From positions 1 to 64,000 of the forward strand of contig CAUYLG010061842.1 in assembly GCA_963573385.1 (NCBI GenBank): a stretch of 64,000 nucleotides of DNA. Direction: 5' to 3'. The notes under the pieces are model-generated. The model was not told the DNA's origin, searched no databases, and worked only from the letters and a program-made list of their open reading frames with translations. The stretch comes from Cacajao melanocephalus (taxonomy: Eukaryota > Chordata > Mammalia > Primates > Pitheciidae). Position 1 is the stretch's first letter; every line of letters begins with the position of its first letter. This document shows positions 32,011 through 47,989 of the stretch, piece by piece. The position numbers and the translations under genes were made by a program.

Positions 32011-35000
32011 AGAGCAACTGCATAAGCTACAACAACAGAAACCTTTTAACTGAAAGCACAGGAATCAGGGCCGCACTGACGGGCCATCAATATCGCAGCT
32101 TGCGGGCCAGGCCCAAACCCGGCGGCCCGGCTCCCGGCCCTGCCTCCCATCACCGCCCAGGCGGATCGGCCCCCAGTTCAGCGCCTCCCCAGCTCACGCA
32201 GGCCAAGAGGGGGACTCGGGTGCGACCAGGCCAGGAGAAAGGGGGCAAGAGGTGGAAGAAACACAGAGGACAGGAGATGGGGAGGCTGAGGCTCTCAACC
32301 CTGGCCACTGGCCCTGGCGGGGGTCCTGGGCGTGGGACCCTCAAGCTCTGTCAGAGGGCTCCTGCCAGGCTGAACTGGGGCTGGGCCCAGGGGCCCCTGG
32401 GTCTCGAGGTCCTGGGGCTGGGCCCACAAGAGAAGCCCACACCCCGCCCTTTGCTCCTTTTGCTTCTCTTGCTTCAGCCCCCAGGCGCCCTGGGCCTCAG
32501 GTCCGTGGACACTGGAAGCCCAGGTTGGTCAGAGCCTGGCCCTGACCAGAGCTACAGATGCAGGGTACACAGACCCTGGCTCTAGCACCGGCTGACAGGG
32601 ACAGTGGGGACAGCAGAGGCGAGCTCTGAGACACAGGAGGGAATGAGCACAGCAAGCCCAGGGGAGGCCACAGGGGTCTCCTAGGAAGAGCCATCGACAG
32701 GGCAGGGCACAGCCTGGGTAGGGAGCTCATAGGCAGCCAGATTTGGCACGGCGTGCAGAGAGAGCACTTGAGGCCCGGGCTGCAGAGCAGGCCCCTGTGG
32801 GCCTGAGGGACTGAGATGCCCCAGGCTGGCCTGGGGACGGCAGCCTGCCAAGAGCCCCAGGTACAGCGGAACAGGAGTGCCTGGCCTGGGGGTTCTGCCC
32901 AGAGAAGTGTCACCCAAGGGCATCAGTGCCCAGAATGTAACATGTGCAAGTGAGGCGGGGCTCCGTGGAGCCCACAGCACCTGTGCAGGATGGGCCATGC
33001 TGGGCACAGTGTTCCACACTGAATGCCCCTGTGGTCAGCAGAGGGACAGCGGGCACCCACCTCCCCTCCTCAGGCCTGGCCAACTGCAGGACAATCTCAG
33101 GGGTGGGCTGCCCCAGGAAGGGAGCTGAGCCTGGAGTGGGGCGGCACCTCAGCCTCTGCCCACTGCCTCTGTTGTTCTCCGAGGCACCTCAGAGGTGGGG
33201 CTGAGGTGCTCAGGGGAAGGAAAGCGCAGGGCCGTGGCAGGGGTGCCCAGCCCCACTGTGGGTGCCCAGCATGGAGAGACCGGCTTGGGGCTCCCTCTTG
33301 CCTGCAGTCAGGATAGGAAGTGTACTGGGAGGGCCCCAGGGATGTGTGAGGAACTCAGAGGGGGCTCTGCACCCCTGTACCAGGTCCCTGGTCAAGGCCT
33401 GGCCCTACCATCAGCCCCATGAGACTAGTCCAGCCCCTTCCTTCTGGGCCTCAGGAGACACAATCCCTACTGCCAGGCACAGAGAGCTCCATGGAGTGGC
33501 TGCAGATGAAGGAGTGAGTAGAAGGCCCGCCTCCTCCAGGAAGCCCCGGCTCCTCAGGGAACAGGGTTTGGCCTGCTCCAGTGAGGTTGGGGACCTGTCC
33601 GAATGCCCTCTCCATAGCCATGACTCCAAGCGCAGAGGTGGGGCTGGCTCCCAGCATCTCTTGGCATCTCCCAGCACATGGGGTAGGCAGAAAGGCATGG
33701 GGGCCCGGCAGTGTGTTCTGGGTTGTAGCTCTAGCGACTCAGCGTGGACCCGTCATGTCCTCCCCGCTAGCGTCCATTTTCTCACCTCTACAACGGGAGT
33801 AACGACCTGACTCTATCGCCCAGCATGGCAAACCCTGGGGTGGTCATGGGGCCGCTACCTGACCCCTACACCCTTCCACAAATCCGCCTTGGAGCTGCTG
33901 GGGACACAGCGTCAGGCCTGCTGTCCTGGCTGAAGGGGCAGGTGCTGGGCAGTGGGTACCACCACCAGTGCTGGGGGCCCCCACCTGAAAGCTCTAGAGG
34001 AGGCACCTACACCCCTGCGTGCCCAAGTTCCATTGGGCACAGGGAGGCAGAGCCCTGGCTGGCAGGGTGCCACCCCACACCTGCACCACCCTCTAGGCAG
34101 CATTTCCAGGGTAAAAGGCTCAACTCCAACCCTCTCTTCCCAGGTTCCGTGCACACGGGAGGCCCTGGACAGGGCAAGCTCCACAGCCTTTCCTGAGGCA
34201 GAGCCCTCACAGTGACCTCCAAGGACAGCAGATGGCAGTGCCAGGCACCCAGCTGCCCCTGCCTGGGAGGCTCTCTGCATCTGTCCCCTGCTGGGGGACA
34301 GGGCTCATACCTTGGCACTGCTGCATGGCCTGCTGGGACCCTCGGTCGCTGCAGGGTCTCCTAGGGCCAGGCGCTGGCCACCCAGCAGCACCTGCGGGAG
34401 AAGGGGCAGGTCAGGCCTCAGCAGGAGCTGTCCATGGTGGAGACCTGGGACATGGGCTGGGGCCCTGCTGTGCTCAGGCAAGGAGCATGCTCCCTAGGTC
34501 TCTCCCCGCTAAATAATGAGGTGGGGCCCAACCAGACTCTCATCCCACTCAGCATTTCTGGGTGGCTTCTCTGCCCCACTTGCAGGACATGGGGACTAAG
34601 TGACCAAGGGTGGGGGCTCCCCAACACAGTAGACTACAGAAGAGGTGGACATCCCACCAAGGGGCACCTTCCGGGAGCAGCAGTGGTGAGCACAGCCTGT
34701 GCAGATGGGTGGGGATTTGGCGGCTGAGGAGCTTGGAGCTTGGGTGAAGGCAGAGAAGCACTTGGAGTCCTGGGCCCACATCAGGGGGGATCCTGGGCAG
34801 GCTGAGGAGCCTGGACTTCTCCAGAGCAATTGGGGCCAGGAGGGGAAGGATGTGGCCGGCACTGCCACCACTGGGGCAGAGTGGAAGGTTGGGTGGGTGG
34901 GCTGTCCCAGGGGGTACAGGGGCCAGGAGCCACCTCAGGGCCAGCCTGTTCCAGCAGTTTTGGGGCCAGCTGCCTGACCAAGCGCAGAGGGCAGGGGCCT

Positions 35001-37024
35001 GTGCACACAAGGGGAAGCCAGACCCGCAGCTTTCAATCCTCTCCCTCCAAGGAGACCCTGACCCTGACCTGATGGCTCCATGGGGCCCACCCAGGGCCCA
35101 GACACCAGCAACCAGGATACATGGAGGCCTGGAGTAGGGTGGAGAAAGCCAGCCCCACTGCAGGGACCCCAGAGGCTACAGCAGGGCCGGCCCTCTGGGT
35201 GGTGTGAGCCAGTGGCCCGACGGGCAGCCAGGCTGCTGGGGCTGCAGAGCCCAGGGGAACCTCAAGGGATGCACACATGGTTTCCCAAAAGAGGTCTCGG
35301 TGACGCCACAAGGCTGGGTCCGCCTCTGTGCCCACGGGCACTGTCACGGTACTCATGGACCAGACTCGTGGGCTCACGGAGAATGCCTCTTTCCTCGGGC
35401 CCCACTGCAGGCTTCCCTGAGGGGTGCATCCCACACCACCAGGAGCAGGGCCTCCTCGGTCCTCAGCTGGCTGTCACCTCACGCGGAGGCAAGGCCCCTA
35501 CCCAGTCCCTTCTGTTGCGGCTCCACCCGGTACTCATCTCGAGCTGGCTGCTTCCCTCATCTGACTTCCGGCGCTCCCTGCTCCACACAGGGGAAGTGAC
35601 TTCCAGATCCTCTTTGGAACAAAGCCAGTAGCAGCCAAAACCGAATACCACCGACGGCACAGAGCGCAGCCCTGGCAAGGGACAGGAGGGAGCCTCAGCT
35701 CTGCAGCCTCGGAGCCCCCCGCACCGCGCAGGTGGGGTCGGGGTGTGCTCTCCGATGAGGAAGAGGGAGGCTGTGCGAGGGCATCTCTGCCATGGCGCCA
35801 GGACTGCAAAGACCACTCACGAGAGGCTCACCACTCCTTCCCACTGGACCCGGCCCCTTTTCTTTCTGAAATTACCAGCCATGCCAGTGTGCTCAATGTG
35901 CCAAGGGTCTGGCTGTCCACATCTGAACCAAGGAGAAGGCGGTGCTCCATTTCCCTGAGGCGACCAGGTCTTAGAGGCCATTGAGGGGCCCTGGAGCAGT
36001 GTCACCTATGAGGAGACAGATTTAGGGAGCTCAAGTGGCATGCCCCACATCAAACGCTTTGAGCAACCGGGGAGAATTGTACCTGGCTGGGCCCGTCCAC
36101 ATCCTTCTGGCCAAGTGCTCCCTATCGCTACTCAGAGGAAGGGGCCCCTGCACGTGCCTTAGGGGAACAGGCAGCAGGAGCTGCCCCCTTGGCTGACTGG
36201 GCCCGTCTCTCCTGGCACGCACAGCAGAGCAGGGAAAGAATGGGTGGAGATGACCCCTGCCCATTAGCCAGAACCAGACAGGACCTCAGCACATTTACTG
36301 AATGCCCTGCGCCAGAGGAAGCCACAGGGCTTTTGTTCTTGCAGGTTGGTGGGTAAGACATCTGCGTCCCAAGGTGACTACACCACCAAGCACCAAGGCT
36401 CCCCAGAGGCCTGGCCAGAGCTTAGAAGGAAGCATCCCTGCTGAGCTGAGCAGAGGCTTCTTGGAGTAGGTGCTGATTCAGAAAGAAAAAACAAGCTAGA
36501 ACAGATGTGGCAGACCTGAGAACACACAGCAGCCCAGGCCACACCAGAGGTGGGACGCACCAGCTGCTCTGGGGAGTAGCTGGGTGCAGCTGGGCAAGGG
36601 ACGCAGGTGCCAATGGCCAAGGAGGCGGAAGGGTGATGGGCCGTGGGAGAACACAGATCACCTCTGTGCCGGGCCTGACCTGCTCCAGCACCATGAGCCA
36701 AGTGCTGAGACCTGTGCATGCCGTATAAGCTTACGATATCCCTTGACCACGAAGGCTCCAGCAGCTCTGTGCGCAGGGGAGGAGCAGCACCGGCACTGTG
36801 CTTTGTGAAGGCCCTTGCTGCAGCACCCAGCCAGGCCCAAGCTCTGGGGCCCCTTCCTCATCTCTGTCTCTGCTGGCAGCTGCCTGGGGGACCCTCCGTA
36901 ATGTCAGATGTTAGCTGGTGGGACAGTTTCTGCACCTGTTGGGGAAGCACTTAGGAGACTGTTTCCTAAGACTCCAGCTCAGCAAGGTGTAGGTTCTCAT
37001 GAAGCGAAGCAAGCCTGCACAGCA
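32011..37024. other. HTT-MSANTD1 interval, no coding exon seen
   Basis: GC-rich sequence between the HTT 3' end and the MSANTD1 start. Non-coding 5' exons of MSANTD1 may lie here but cannot be placed from sequence alone. A MIR-like fragment (CATTTTCTCACCTCTACAAC) lies at about 33735-33815. No Alu was found. Confidence 0.5.
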
Positions 37025-37043
37025 ACTGGTTTAAATTTTTTCC

Positions 37044-37049
37044 TTTAAT
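37044..37049 (-). terminator. HTT: HTT distal polyadenylation signal ATTAAA
   Basis: The minus strand reads CATCCAAATTAAAGGAAAAAA, about 3.76 kb after the stop codon. ATTAAA is the commonest variant of the hexamer. Cleavage is expected 10-30 bases further, near 37015-37030. Confidence 0.75.
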
Positions 37050-40000
37050 TTGGATGCACAACGTTTGCAGCAGTTAAAAAAATTCAATGTACATCTCCCG
37101 TCAGTCCTTCCCTTTGCTCTCGGACGCAGTCACGTCTGGGTGGGGCTCCGGGACTCACCCATCACAGCCCTGCTGGCTCCAGGGGAGCTCAAGCTCAGTG
37201 ACAGTCCCTCTGGCCACCGTGCAAAACAGTAAGACCTGGACAGGAGGCCCCACAGGCCAGCGCCCACCCTCCGTAGGCACGTCCATGTTGGCCACGCTCC
37301 TCCAAGGCTGGCAGTCACCACCCAGACTGCAGCGGGAGACTCTGCTCCTGGAAATAACTGAGGGAAAGGTGTTCCTTTGACTGCACCAGAGCGTGGCGGC
37401 ACCCGGGGGAAGAGTGGCCCCTGGGCCTTCCAGGTTGCCTTCCGCTGTCATACAGCGCTCTGGGGGCTCCCTCCTTCCCAGGAGGACCAGGACCAGCGAG
37501 CGAGTGTCCTCTTCTCGTCTGAGCCACCACGAGCTCTCCAAGGCGCCTTGGCAGCTCTCAAGGTCTTCCTTCCTCTCACTCCCACACATGGCCCCTCTTG
37601 AGGACAGCTCCAGTCTACCCTGGCCAGCAACTGTGGTCCTGGGTGCTCCCCGCAGAGCGGGGAAGGGAAGGAGGGAGGGACAAAGCCCGGTGAGGATGTC
37701 TGCTGGGAATGATACTCACAGGTAGCAAGAGGAGGCTGACTCCACCCCCCAGACACACAGAACTAAGCTCACTCTGCCCCACAATGCGGGGAGGTCCACC
37801 TGCCAGGCGGCCACAAACCAAGTTATTGCTGTCTACAATCCGTCCGGAGCTCTGCACAGGGCTCATCTCAGCTCCAAGAGGAGGAGCTGTTCACTGGCTC
37901 CAAGGGCTCTGAAACGACCCCTCCATGAAGCGGGGCAAGGGGTGTTTTTCAGGGCATAGGGCCTTCATAGATGCTACATTCCGGGTGTCTGGAGGGGTTT
38001 CAGCTTCACACTTTCCTCCTGAAAGGACACACGTGCTGGCAGAAATGAGGGTAAACGGTAACAAAGGGCACCTGGCAGCTGGAAACGTCACCTACATAGA
38101 CTTAGCCAGGCCCGCAGCGGAAGGGAGGCACATTTTGGGAAAGAAACATGCTTCAGTGCATTGCCAAACACTTCTACCCTGGTTTCGTTAAAATCTCTCC
38201 TGATAGTACCAGCAGGAAAACAAAAGCAATCTCCCCACAGCCCACCCCCAAAACTTGACAACCAAATTAATAACATTTTCAACAAAATGTGGATAATATG
38301 ATTGGTGCTTGCCATAGACTCTTAGGAACGTGATAGTTCCCCTCGCTTCTGCAGAGAGTTGATACGGAGACCGTTTTCTCCAGTGGGATCCTAGTGAGCA
38401 ATGAATGAGCCCTACTCTGACTGAGCCCCACGCCTGGATGTCCATCACGTGGCTAACTTTACCTGGCAGGTCTCAGGAAAGTCAGTTTCCAGGAAGAACC
38501 GACACGGGCACTCTTAGAGGCCATGCATCTCTGTCTTGAGATGTGTGTGTATAAAATTACAGCTATGTCTACACGCACATGCACGTATGCTTTACTTATT
38601 CATGGGTACAGTCAATTTACTAGTGAGCTCATATTCATCTCCGGAGCACACAGGCAGGTCTCTGGGGGGGGACACCTACTGCCAGAGCGGGGTGTTCTGA
38701 GCCCCTTGCTAAGGACTGTTGTAGATCACAACGTAAACAAGAGGAGGACAATTCAACTCCATGTTGAGCCTAGCGATATGCACTCTCAGGGGAATGGCTC
38801 CAAACTTACATTCACAGTGTTATTTCTTACAAATGTAAACATCTAGCCAGGAACAACATCTGGCCGGTGACGCTTCTATCGCAGAGCTGTTGACATCACC
38901 CGCAGTGGAGGTGTGTAGGGAGCAGCAGCAGTTCTAACAACTTCCCCTCATTCCCAAACCTTCTAGCAGCCCTTCCAGAAAAAGCCAGGATGAAGCAGGA
39001 GCCCCCAGCCAAGAAGGAAGAATGGCGAGTTTCTTGTTATAATTCAATGGCTTCCCTTCAGGGCCTCCTCAAACATTGGAGCCCTTTCTACTGCCCCTGC
39101 TGCCCTGCCATGAGGACGAGGTGGTCCTAGCAGGGGGAGGCCTCTGCTGGGAGCTGGTGGGAAAAGTCTCACACAGGCCTCACAGAGGAGGGGCTCCCTC
39201 TAGGCCCCCACACAAGCCCACATCTCAGCTGCTGTCCAGCTGCCACAGAGGACAGCGACAGGCGTCTCAAGGCAGCACCTGCAGAGACTCTGGAAAACAA
39301 TTCCAACATTTCCTCCACTTACCATACTCAGTACTCAAAACTTCGATGGGCATGACCAAACCAAGCCACGTGACAGTCGTCTGCCTTGCCTGGCTTGCGT
39401 CTGGGGCTGAGGAAGCAGAGCCCCTGCCCCGTCTCACAGCCAGACTGCAAGCAGAGCTGCCAAATCCAGCTCCTATGTCGCCGGCAGCCTGGCTGTCCAG
39501 GGTCCACTTGCACTTTAATGGCTGGGCTCCTCTGGGCCTGTAGACAGGAGGCTGGTCCAGGGACCTGGCCTGGGGACAAGGGTGGTGGCTTTGACTGCGC
39601 CATGGAGTGGTCTCCAGTGAGCACAGATCTGCCCTCTCCTGACTAAACGGGGGCCCAGCACGAGATGTCGGCTGAAACAGGGGCAGAAGGGCTGCCGGGC
39701 TCTGTCACTAACAGTGCCAAGACACCAAGCTTTGCTCTTGACCAAGAGGAGCTCAGACAAAACATAGCTGCGTGACACTCCTGGAGCACGCGTCCATGGA
39801 GTGGCAGACCCCACCCCAGGGCTAGCAAGGAACACGAGTGGGAGGCCCATGTCTCCAGACACAACAGAGGCTGCTCACAGCCAGGGAGGGCTGGCCTTGT
39901 CAGCTGAGTGACCGGGAGGCTGCTGTCCCTCACTGGTAGGTGGAGAATTCAGTCATCTGTGCCCAAGGAGGCGGGGCTCAGTCCCGCTGTGGCTACCTGC

Positions 40001-40224
40001 ACAAGAACACCTCTCTACATCCCAGTCACCTTGTGAATGCATAAACGGGAACGTGTACAGCGGAAATGCCAGCGGGCACTCAGGAGGGCTATGCCAGTGG
40101 GTACAGGAGAGGGAGCGTGGCCAAGGGGCCCTGCCCACCTCCGCGCACATTGTCGCATGCAGCAAAGGCTTGCAATTCACATACTTTACACGGGCATGGA
40201 AAGAGTCACGTTAAAATTAACCTC

Positions 40225-40230
40225 TTTACT
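40225..40230 (-). terminator. HTT: candidate HTT proximal polyadenylation signal AGTAAA
   Basis: HTT is known to make a short mRNA with a ~0.6 kb 3' UTR. About 580 bases after the stop codon the minus strand has the variant hexamer AGTAAA in a locally AT-rich patch (40200-40260). No AATAAA or ATTAAA is seen near it. The position fits; the assignment is inference. Confidence 0.35.
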
Positions 40231-40807
40231 GACGTAATTGAATTCTAAATCCTGAGAAGAAAGAAGGGAGAATGGCGCTGGGTGTCCAGCGCCCCCAGCC
40301 ACTGGCCCAGCACACGCATGGCATCTGCGCGTCCAGACACCGGGCATGACATGCAGACCTCACTGGAGAGATGCAGCAGGCCAGTGCTCCCAGAGCCTGC
40401 CCACGGCTCCTTCTACTGGAGGACAGCAGCAGGGCCAACAGCCAGCCTGCAGGAGGCGGGACTTCGGCCCAGATGCAAGAGCAGCGGCAACCCGGCACCA
40501 ACCAACAGGTGAGTGTCAGGAGAAAAGTATACCAGCTGGTCATGATGTGGCGTGCAGCACTGCCGCTCCTGCTCTCTGGAAGGCCTCAGGCTCAGCCCTC
40601 CCAGGACTGCAGACATGCCCTGCCTGGCCACTATGCCACCAAGAGCACTTCTGCCATGTGGCAGAGACATGCGCGTTGCCTGGCCGCCCGCGGCATGTGC
40701 GGAAGCCCACAGGGACCGCGCCGGCCCGGCGGAGGCAGGGTGCAGGGTGCAGACTTCCAGAAGCCCCGGCCCCAGCTGCCGCCTCACAGTCTCTCCCACC
40801 ATGGCGC

Positions 40808-41021
40808 TCAGCAGGTGGTGACCTTATGGACATTTCGCAAACAAGTCAGCAGCCGGTGGTATGGGCTTCCTGGAGCTGCAACCATCTCAAACACAGACTG
40901 GAAGGCCCTGCGGTCGAGCTCCTCCTCTATCTGGTGTCTGTAAAAGTCTGTGGCGACCAGGCAGAAGAGGTTCACATCCACCTGCTCCAGCTTGCCCATC
41001 CTGCTGATGACGTGTGGGAGG
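40808..41021 (-). CDS. HTT: HTT exon 67, coding part (residues ~3074-3144) with stop
   Basis: 214 coding bases. The acceptor is TGCCCCAG. The first C completes isoleucine; the exon then encodes [17 protein letters not shown] through [14 protein letters not shown] and the stop TGA at 40808-40810. Recalled human sequence has VLEVVAA where this has VFEMVAA. This is the extreme C-terminus of the C-HEAT domain. Confidence 0.97.
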
Positions 41022-41768
41022 CTGGGGCAGGAGTTAAGGAAAAAGGCTGGCAAGTGAGGGAATCCTGCCTCCCTGTCCTCACCTGTGGGTCCTCTCCTGA
41101 AACAGCCTACAGAGGGGCCCGGGAGCTGCAGGGCGAGCAGAGCCCCGGAAGGGCCACCTGGACGGCTCCAGCCGCAGCATTGCCTCCACCTCCATTCCTG
41201 CAACCCTTGGCTGGCTGGGCACCCTGCTGGAAGGTCAGCTAGATGGCCAGCAGGGCGGAGGTGAGCTGGGCAGAGCTGGCCAAGGAAGCAGGAGCCCTGA
41301 GAGCGGGCACCCACTGGGCAGCACTCACCTGGCCTGGCTCCTGTGCAGTGCTGGTGGCCGGCGCTCCTGTTGGCCCCTGCTAGCCCTGCTCCAGTGCAGG
41401 GAGGGCAGAGCCGTGCCAGGCACGCTGGGCGAGGCTGTGCTGTCAGCGCCAGGACAACCGTGCAGCTTGGAGGCTCCTGTGATCTGTCTTGGGGGAGGGC
41501 TGCGGGAAGGGAAACTCCTGGCAGCCAGCATCTGGGGGTGGGAATTGGATCTTTACTGAAGCCTTTCCCCGAGAGGGTGATTGAGGCACAATGACCAAAG
41601 CTAATGAGAAGCAGTGTCCGGAGAAGCCCAGCCACACAGAGCCCGTGAGTGGGCGGGACGTCTGCACAGACCACCGCCTCCCCTTGCTGCCCTCACCCCG
41701 GCCCTCCACAAAAGGGCCCCTCAGCTGCGACCCTCCACCATACACCGGCTCCTCTGAGGTCCTGGTCA

Positions 41769-42599
<831 letters not shown>

Positions 42600-43364
42600 T
42601 CAGGACTGGGAGGTACCCTTGGCCGTGAGGGACTTTCCAAGTGGGGTCAGGGGCTAAGGAACCGGGGTATGAATTCTGAGACTCAACACTCAAAACCGCA
42701 GCTCCTCCTCTGTCCAGCTCGTGTGGGGCAGCGGGGAAGACCATCACAAAAGAGATTTTTAAAAACGTAACTGAAGAACCCGTCCTCACAATGCTTTTGT
42801 TGCTTTCCATATCCGAATGCTCCACAGACATTCCCACGTGTTCTAACACCTTGTAGCACTGTTGTCAACCAGGACTTTTCCCTTCTTATCAAACCTGGAC
42901 CCCATCTGTGCTCTCGCTGCTTCTCCCCTTACCAGATCCTAAAACCTGCCCCTTTAGCACTACCCTGTCCAGTGCTAAAAAAGCAACCATCATGTTCCCG
43001 TCCCATCAGTGCACACGTGCCAGTGTGTACGTGAGACACGTGGACAGCGGCCCAGAAACTGCACTGCACTTCTTCACGGGGCTCCTGGCCATAGCTGCTC
43101 AGAGGATACTGCCCCACAGACAGCGATCTGCAGTCAACTCCGAGGTGCCTCCCCACAGCGTCTGGAGAGCAGTCGAGCGGAAGGCATGCACCACACTCTC
43201 TGGAGCACTCACCACCTAGCACTGGACCCACTAGACTGCAAGCCCCGTGAAAGTCAGGACTGGTCATGGCGCCTCCCTGTGCCCATCTGCCGGCCGCGGT
43301 GGTGCTCAGTGAGCATGTGGGGACTGAAGAACGATGCAGAGGTGCATTTTTAAATCGACGTGGA

Positions 43365-43668
<304 letters not shown>

Positions 43669-44471
43669 CAACACGGAAACATGGCTGACCAGAATACCTC
43701 ATCTGGTCAAAGAATGGAGCGAGGTCCACTTGAGAATGCTCTTGAGAAAAAAGCCAGATGGCTCCCCACTGGCCACCCTGACTGGAAATCACAGGCAAGG
43801 CAGTGCAGCAAGGCCCCAGATCTACCAGGTGGCCAGGACTGAGGCCCGAGAGCAAATCGGGGGGGCCTTGTCCTTGAGAAAAAGCCCTACAAAGCTCCTA
43901 ACCCATTTCCAGAGCAGGTGAGCAAAGCCAATTCTAAACACAAATGCACACACAGTGGGGAGGCAGGGAGGTGAAGCCATCAACCGCTCGGCTCTCGGAG
44001 ACATGTGTTCATTTCACCTTGATTCTCCTGCCGCTGCTCCTCACACTGCTTACAGGTGCCATGGACCCCCTCCTATAGCCCCATGGGCTCCCCTCTCACA
44101 ACAGGCAGCCAGGCTGAGCCAGCTCCTCATCTCTGCATAGGCTGCTGTCCCGCCCTCCCAGAGGCTGGTCATTCCTGCCCCCTGCCACACCGCCCAACTG
44201 CCAGGCACTGTCCCCGAGCCCTCAGGAGAGATAGGCAAGCGCTGGGACAACCTGGGAATTGGTCAACACTACACCTGAGTGCTGGGGTCCAAGGACCACC
44301 AGCTTGCCAGTGGAACCCTGAGCCAAGGTAGAGCACGGTCAGGCTGTGGTCGGGAATCGCTGGCAGGACCCCAGCAATAGGACCAGGGGATCAGTAGACA
44401 CACACAAAAGCACAGCTTCAGGCCAAGTTTCTAGGGAAGCTAACAGCTGAGGATGGGGCTTCATTTCTTAC

Positions 44472-44577
44472 CTATCAAAAAGAACAGATACCCTTTCCAT
44501 AGCAACAATCACTGACTCGCTGTCTGGGGCTGCAGGATTAGGGTCTGAGGTTCTACCAGGACTGATCTTCTCCTTTC
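44472..44577 (-). CDS. HTT: HTT exon 64 (residues ~2931-2965)
   Basis: 106 bp. The acceptor is TGTTACAG and the donor GTAAGA. It completes the glycine, encodes [19 protein letters not shown] through RVSVLFD, and ends with AG of a split arginine. The [15 protein letters not shown] part is low-complexity and probably a flexible loop between HEAT helices. Recalled human sequence has KEKV where this has KEKI. Confidence 0.95.
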
Positions 44578-44953
44578 CTGTAACAAAAGTGTTCGGTATG
44601 AAGCTGACATCATCCATACAACGCAACAGGCTCTGCAGACAGTGCTTTGTACACAGAAGTCCAACGAGTCCCTGGAGAAGATCTGAAAGCCCATGATGTG
44701 AGCCCCTCGAACGCCCAGGACCCAGCCCAGCTCAGCCACATGGGATCACTGACCCGAGGGGTGGCCAACCCTAACCAGGTACTCCTGCCTGGGCTCCAGA
44801 GCCTCTCTTGCAAGGTGATGGGGCTGGCTTAGGGCAACAGCAGAGGTGCCAAATCGAAGGCGCCTTGTCTAGGTTCCTTGAGTGAGCATGCTCCTTCCCG
44901 TCTCCCTTGAACAGGACTTGGGCCGGCCTTGTGGGCACCATGTCCACGCTCAC

Positions 44954-45167
44954 CTGTGTACATGCAGGTGAGCATCAGGCCCAGGGCCGCCATAGCCCGG
45001 TGCGGGCTGTGCACGTTCACTCTGTCCACACTCAGCTTGACCAGGGACTCTGCATCCAGGCGGGAGAGCTGCTCAGAGAGCAGGAGGCGCTCCAGGCCTC
45101 GGAGGGCACAGTGGTAAATGATGGACGGGGTGGACTCCTCACTTCCGGACAGCATCACCCCACACAT
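44954..45167 (-). CDS. HTT: HTT exon 63 (residues ~2860-2930)
   Basis: 214 bp. The acceptor is CTGTGCAG and the donor GTGAGC. It encodes [19 protein letters not shown] through [13 protein letters not shown], then the first base of a glycine codon. It appears identical to human as recalled, which suggests strong constraint. Confidence 0.95.
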
Positions 45168-45320
45168 CTGCACAGGGAGAAAGGCTTCCGTGTCAAAGAA
45201 TCACGGCACGGTCTCAGGTGCTCATGCCTCCTCCCCGCAAGTCACAATTGGCCCACTGCCACAATCCTGCAAGGAAAACAGAAGGGAAGCCCACTCCCCG
45301 TGTGCAGAGGAAGACAGCTA

Positions 45321-45650
<330 letters not shown>

Positions 45651-46950
45651 CTACCACCCCCCATGCCTTGCTCTCTCAGCCTGGCCCACCTTCCCCTGTG
45701 GCCACCACACACTTCCTCTTGCTGTCTCTCAAAGAGGCCTTGGATTCGCACACCCCTGGCCAGTCCCCTCTACTTCCTGAGTGCCCGTGCTTTTCCCTCG
45801 TGGCACATGCCACCATGATGTGCTGCCTGTGTGATCCCCATCAGCGCCTGCTTTTCCCACAGCACAGCAGGAACCCGGCAGCCAGGGACTGAATGAGTGG
45901 CCACTGTGAACAGAGGAACCAACATGATGCCCCCTCCTCCCACGGAAACATGCCCAGTGATGCTTACATCCGTCATCACGTGGTCCACCTCCACCTCGAA
46001 GGCACATGATACCATGATACAGCCCCTCTGCCCATGGTGCTGAGGCTAGCCCCAAGTGCCATCTCCACCTGGATGCCACAAGCTCTCTGCATGCCAAACA
46101 CAACTCCTGGCCATCTCAGCTCTCCTTCCTTGAGTCCTCCGTGCCCACAGCACCAAGAGCCACAGAACAGCCCCAGACGTCAGCACAGCCAGGGCTTCTG
46201 CCTGCGTCTGGGCTGCCCCCCAAAATCATGTTGCTAACCAACAGATGTGTCTGATTTGCAGACCTGTGTCCCATGTGACCTGGCCCTGTGCCAGGCTCCA
46301 GGGACGCAGAGATGGGTGCCAGCTGTCTGCCTGTCCTGCCAGCACAGCACCCACCGCCCAGCAAGGATGACAGGTGAGAAGGTCCCCCAACGGGCCTCTG
46401 CCACTCTGGCCCGGATGAGGACAATGGCCCTGATGAGCACTGTCCCTGCTCCAGCATGTCTCAAGCTCTGCTGACGGCCACTGGCACATGCCCTGGCTCA
46501 CACCTCCCTCCTGTCTCAACTGTGCCCAGCAAGACCTTCCCATCTCACTCCAGGTCTTCCACTCAACTCTGACCCAGCCCCCATCTCCTGCCCACTTGTC
46601 AAAGGGGATCACTGGCTGTTCCACCCAGCCCCCTTCCCATCTTTGCTCCTAATTCTTGCCCTCAGTTCCCCCTTGTGGGTGGCTGCTGAGATTCCACCTT
46701 CCCTCTAAAGACAGCTCCCTTGTGCAGGGGCCTATGACTCAGAGAGGCTGGTCCCATCTCCGCTATAAGCCTCTGCGACTTCTGGAGCGAGAAGGTGGGA
46801 CCGGGTGTCACAGAGCCCTCCGGACTTGTGGGACATTGTTGGGAAGAGCTTGTCTTGCTCTCTAAGGGGTTGTGCCAGCAGCCGCGCTCTGTCAAGGACA
46901 CATCTGTGCAGAACCTGCCATACGGCAGCTTTAAGATAAGGTGAGGTCGG

Positions 46951-47524
<574 letters not shown>

Positions 47525-47667
47525 CTATGGTGCCTGCCTGGGCTCCATATGGTGCTGACGCCTGCCTGCCATCTGGCCAGGCGCCTGGGCATTTGGAGAG
47601 GTGTGACAGTGCTTCCTTCACAGCTCACTCCGAGACCCCCGCCCTACCCCAGTCGGGCTCCCACTCA

Positions 47668-47859
<192 letters not shown>

Positions 47860-47989
47860 CTAGGCACACACAGACAAAGGCTGCCACACGCCACCAGAGC
47901 TCACGTCCCAGTGGCTCCTCCCGACAGCCAGCGGGTGGGAGTGAGGGGTGCTGCCCTCATGCTAAGGAGCGCAGAAGCAGGCCCAATAC

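Larger units (their letters stand above)
37025..40807 (-). other. HTT: HTT 3' untranslated region (long form)
   Basis: About 3.8 kb of non-coding sequence follows the stop codon and ends at an ATTAAA signal (37044-37049 on this strand as TTTAAT). The length fits the ~13.7 kb long HTT mRNA; the end was recognised from the CTGCAAACGTTGTGC motif just before the signal. No Alu or L1 lies inside it, unlike the flanks. The precise cleavage base is an estimate. Confidence 0.8.
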
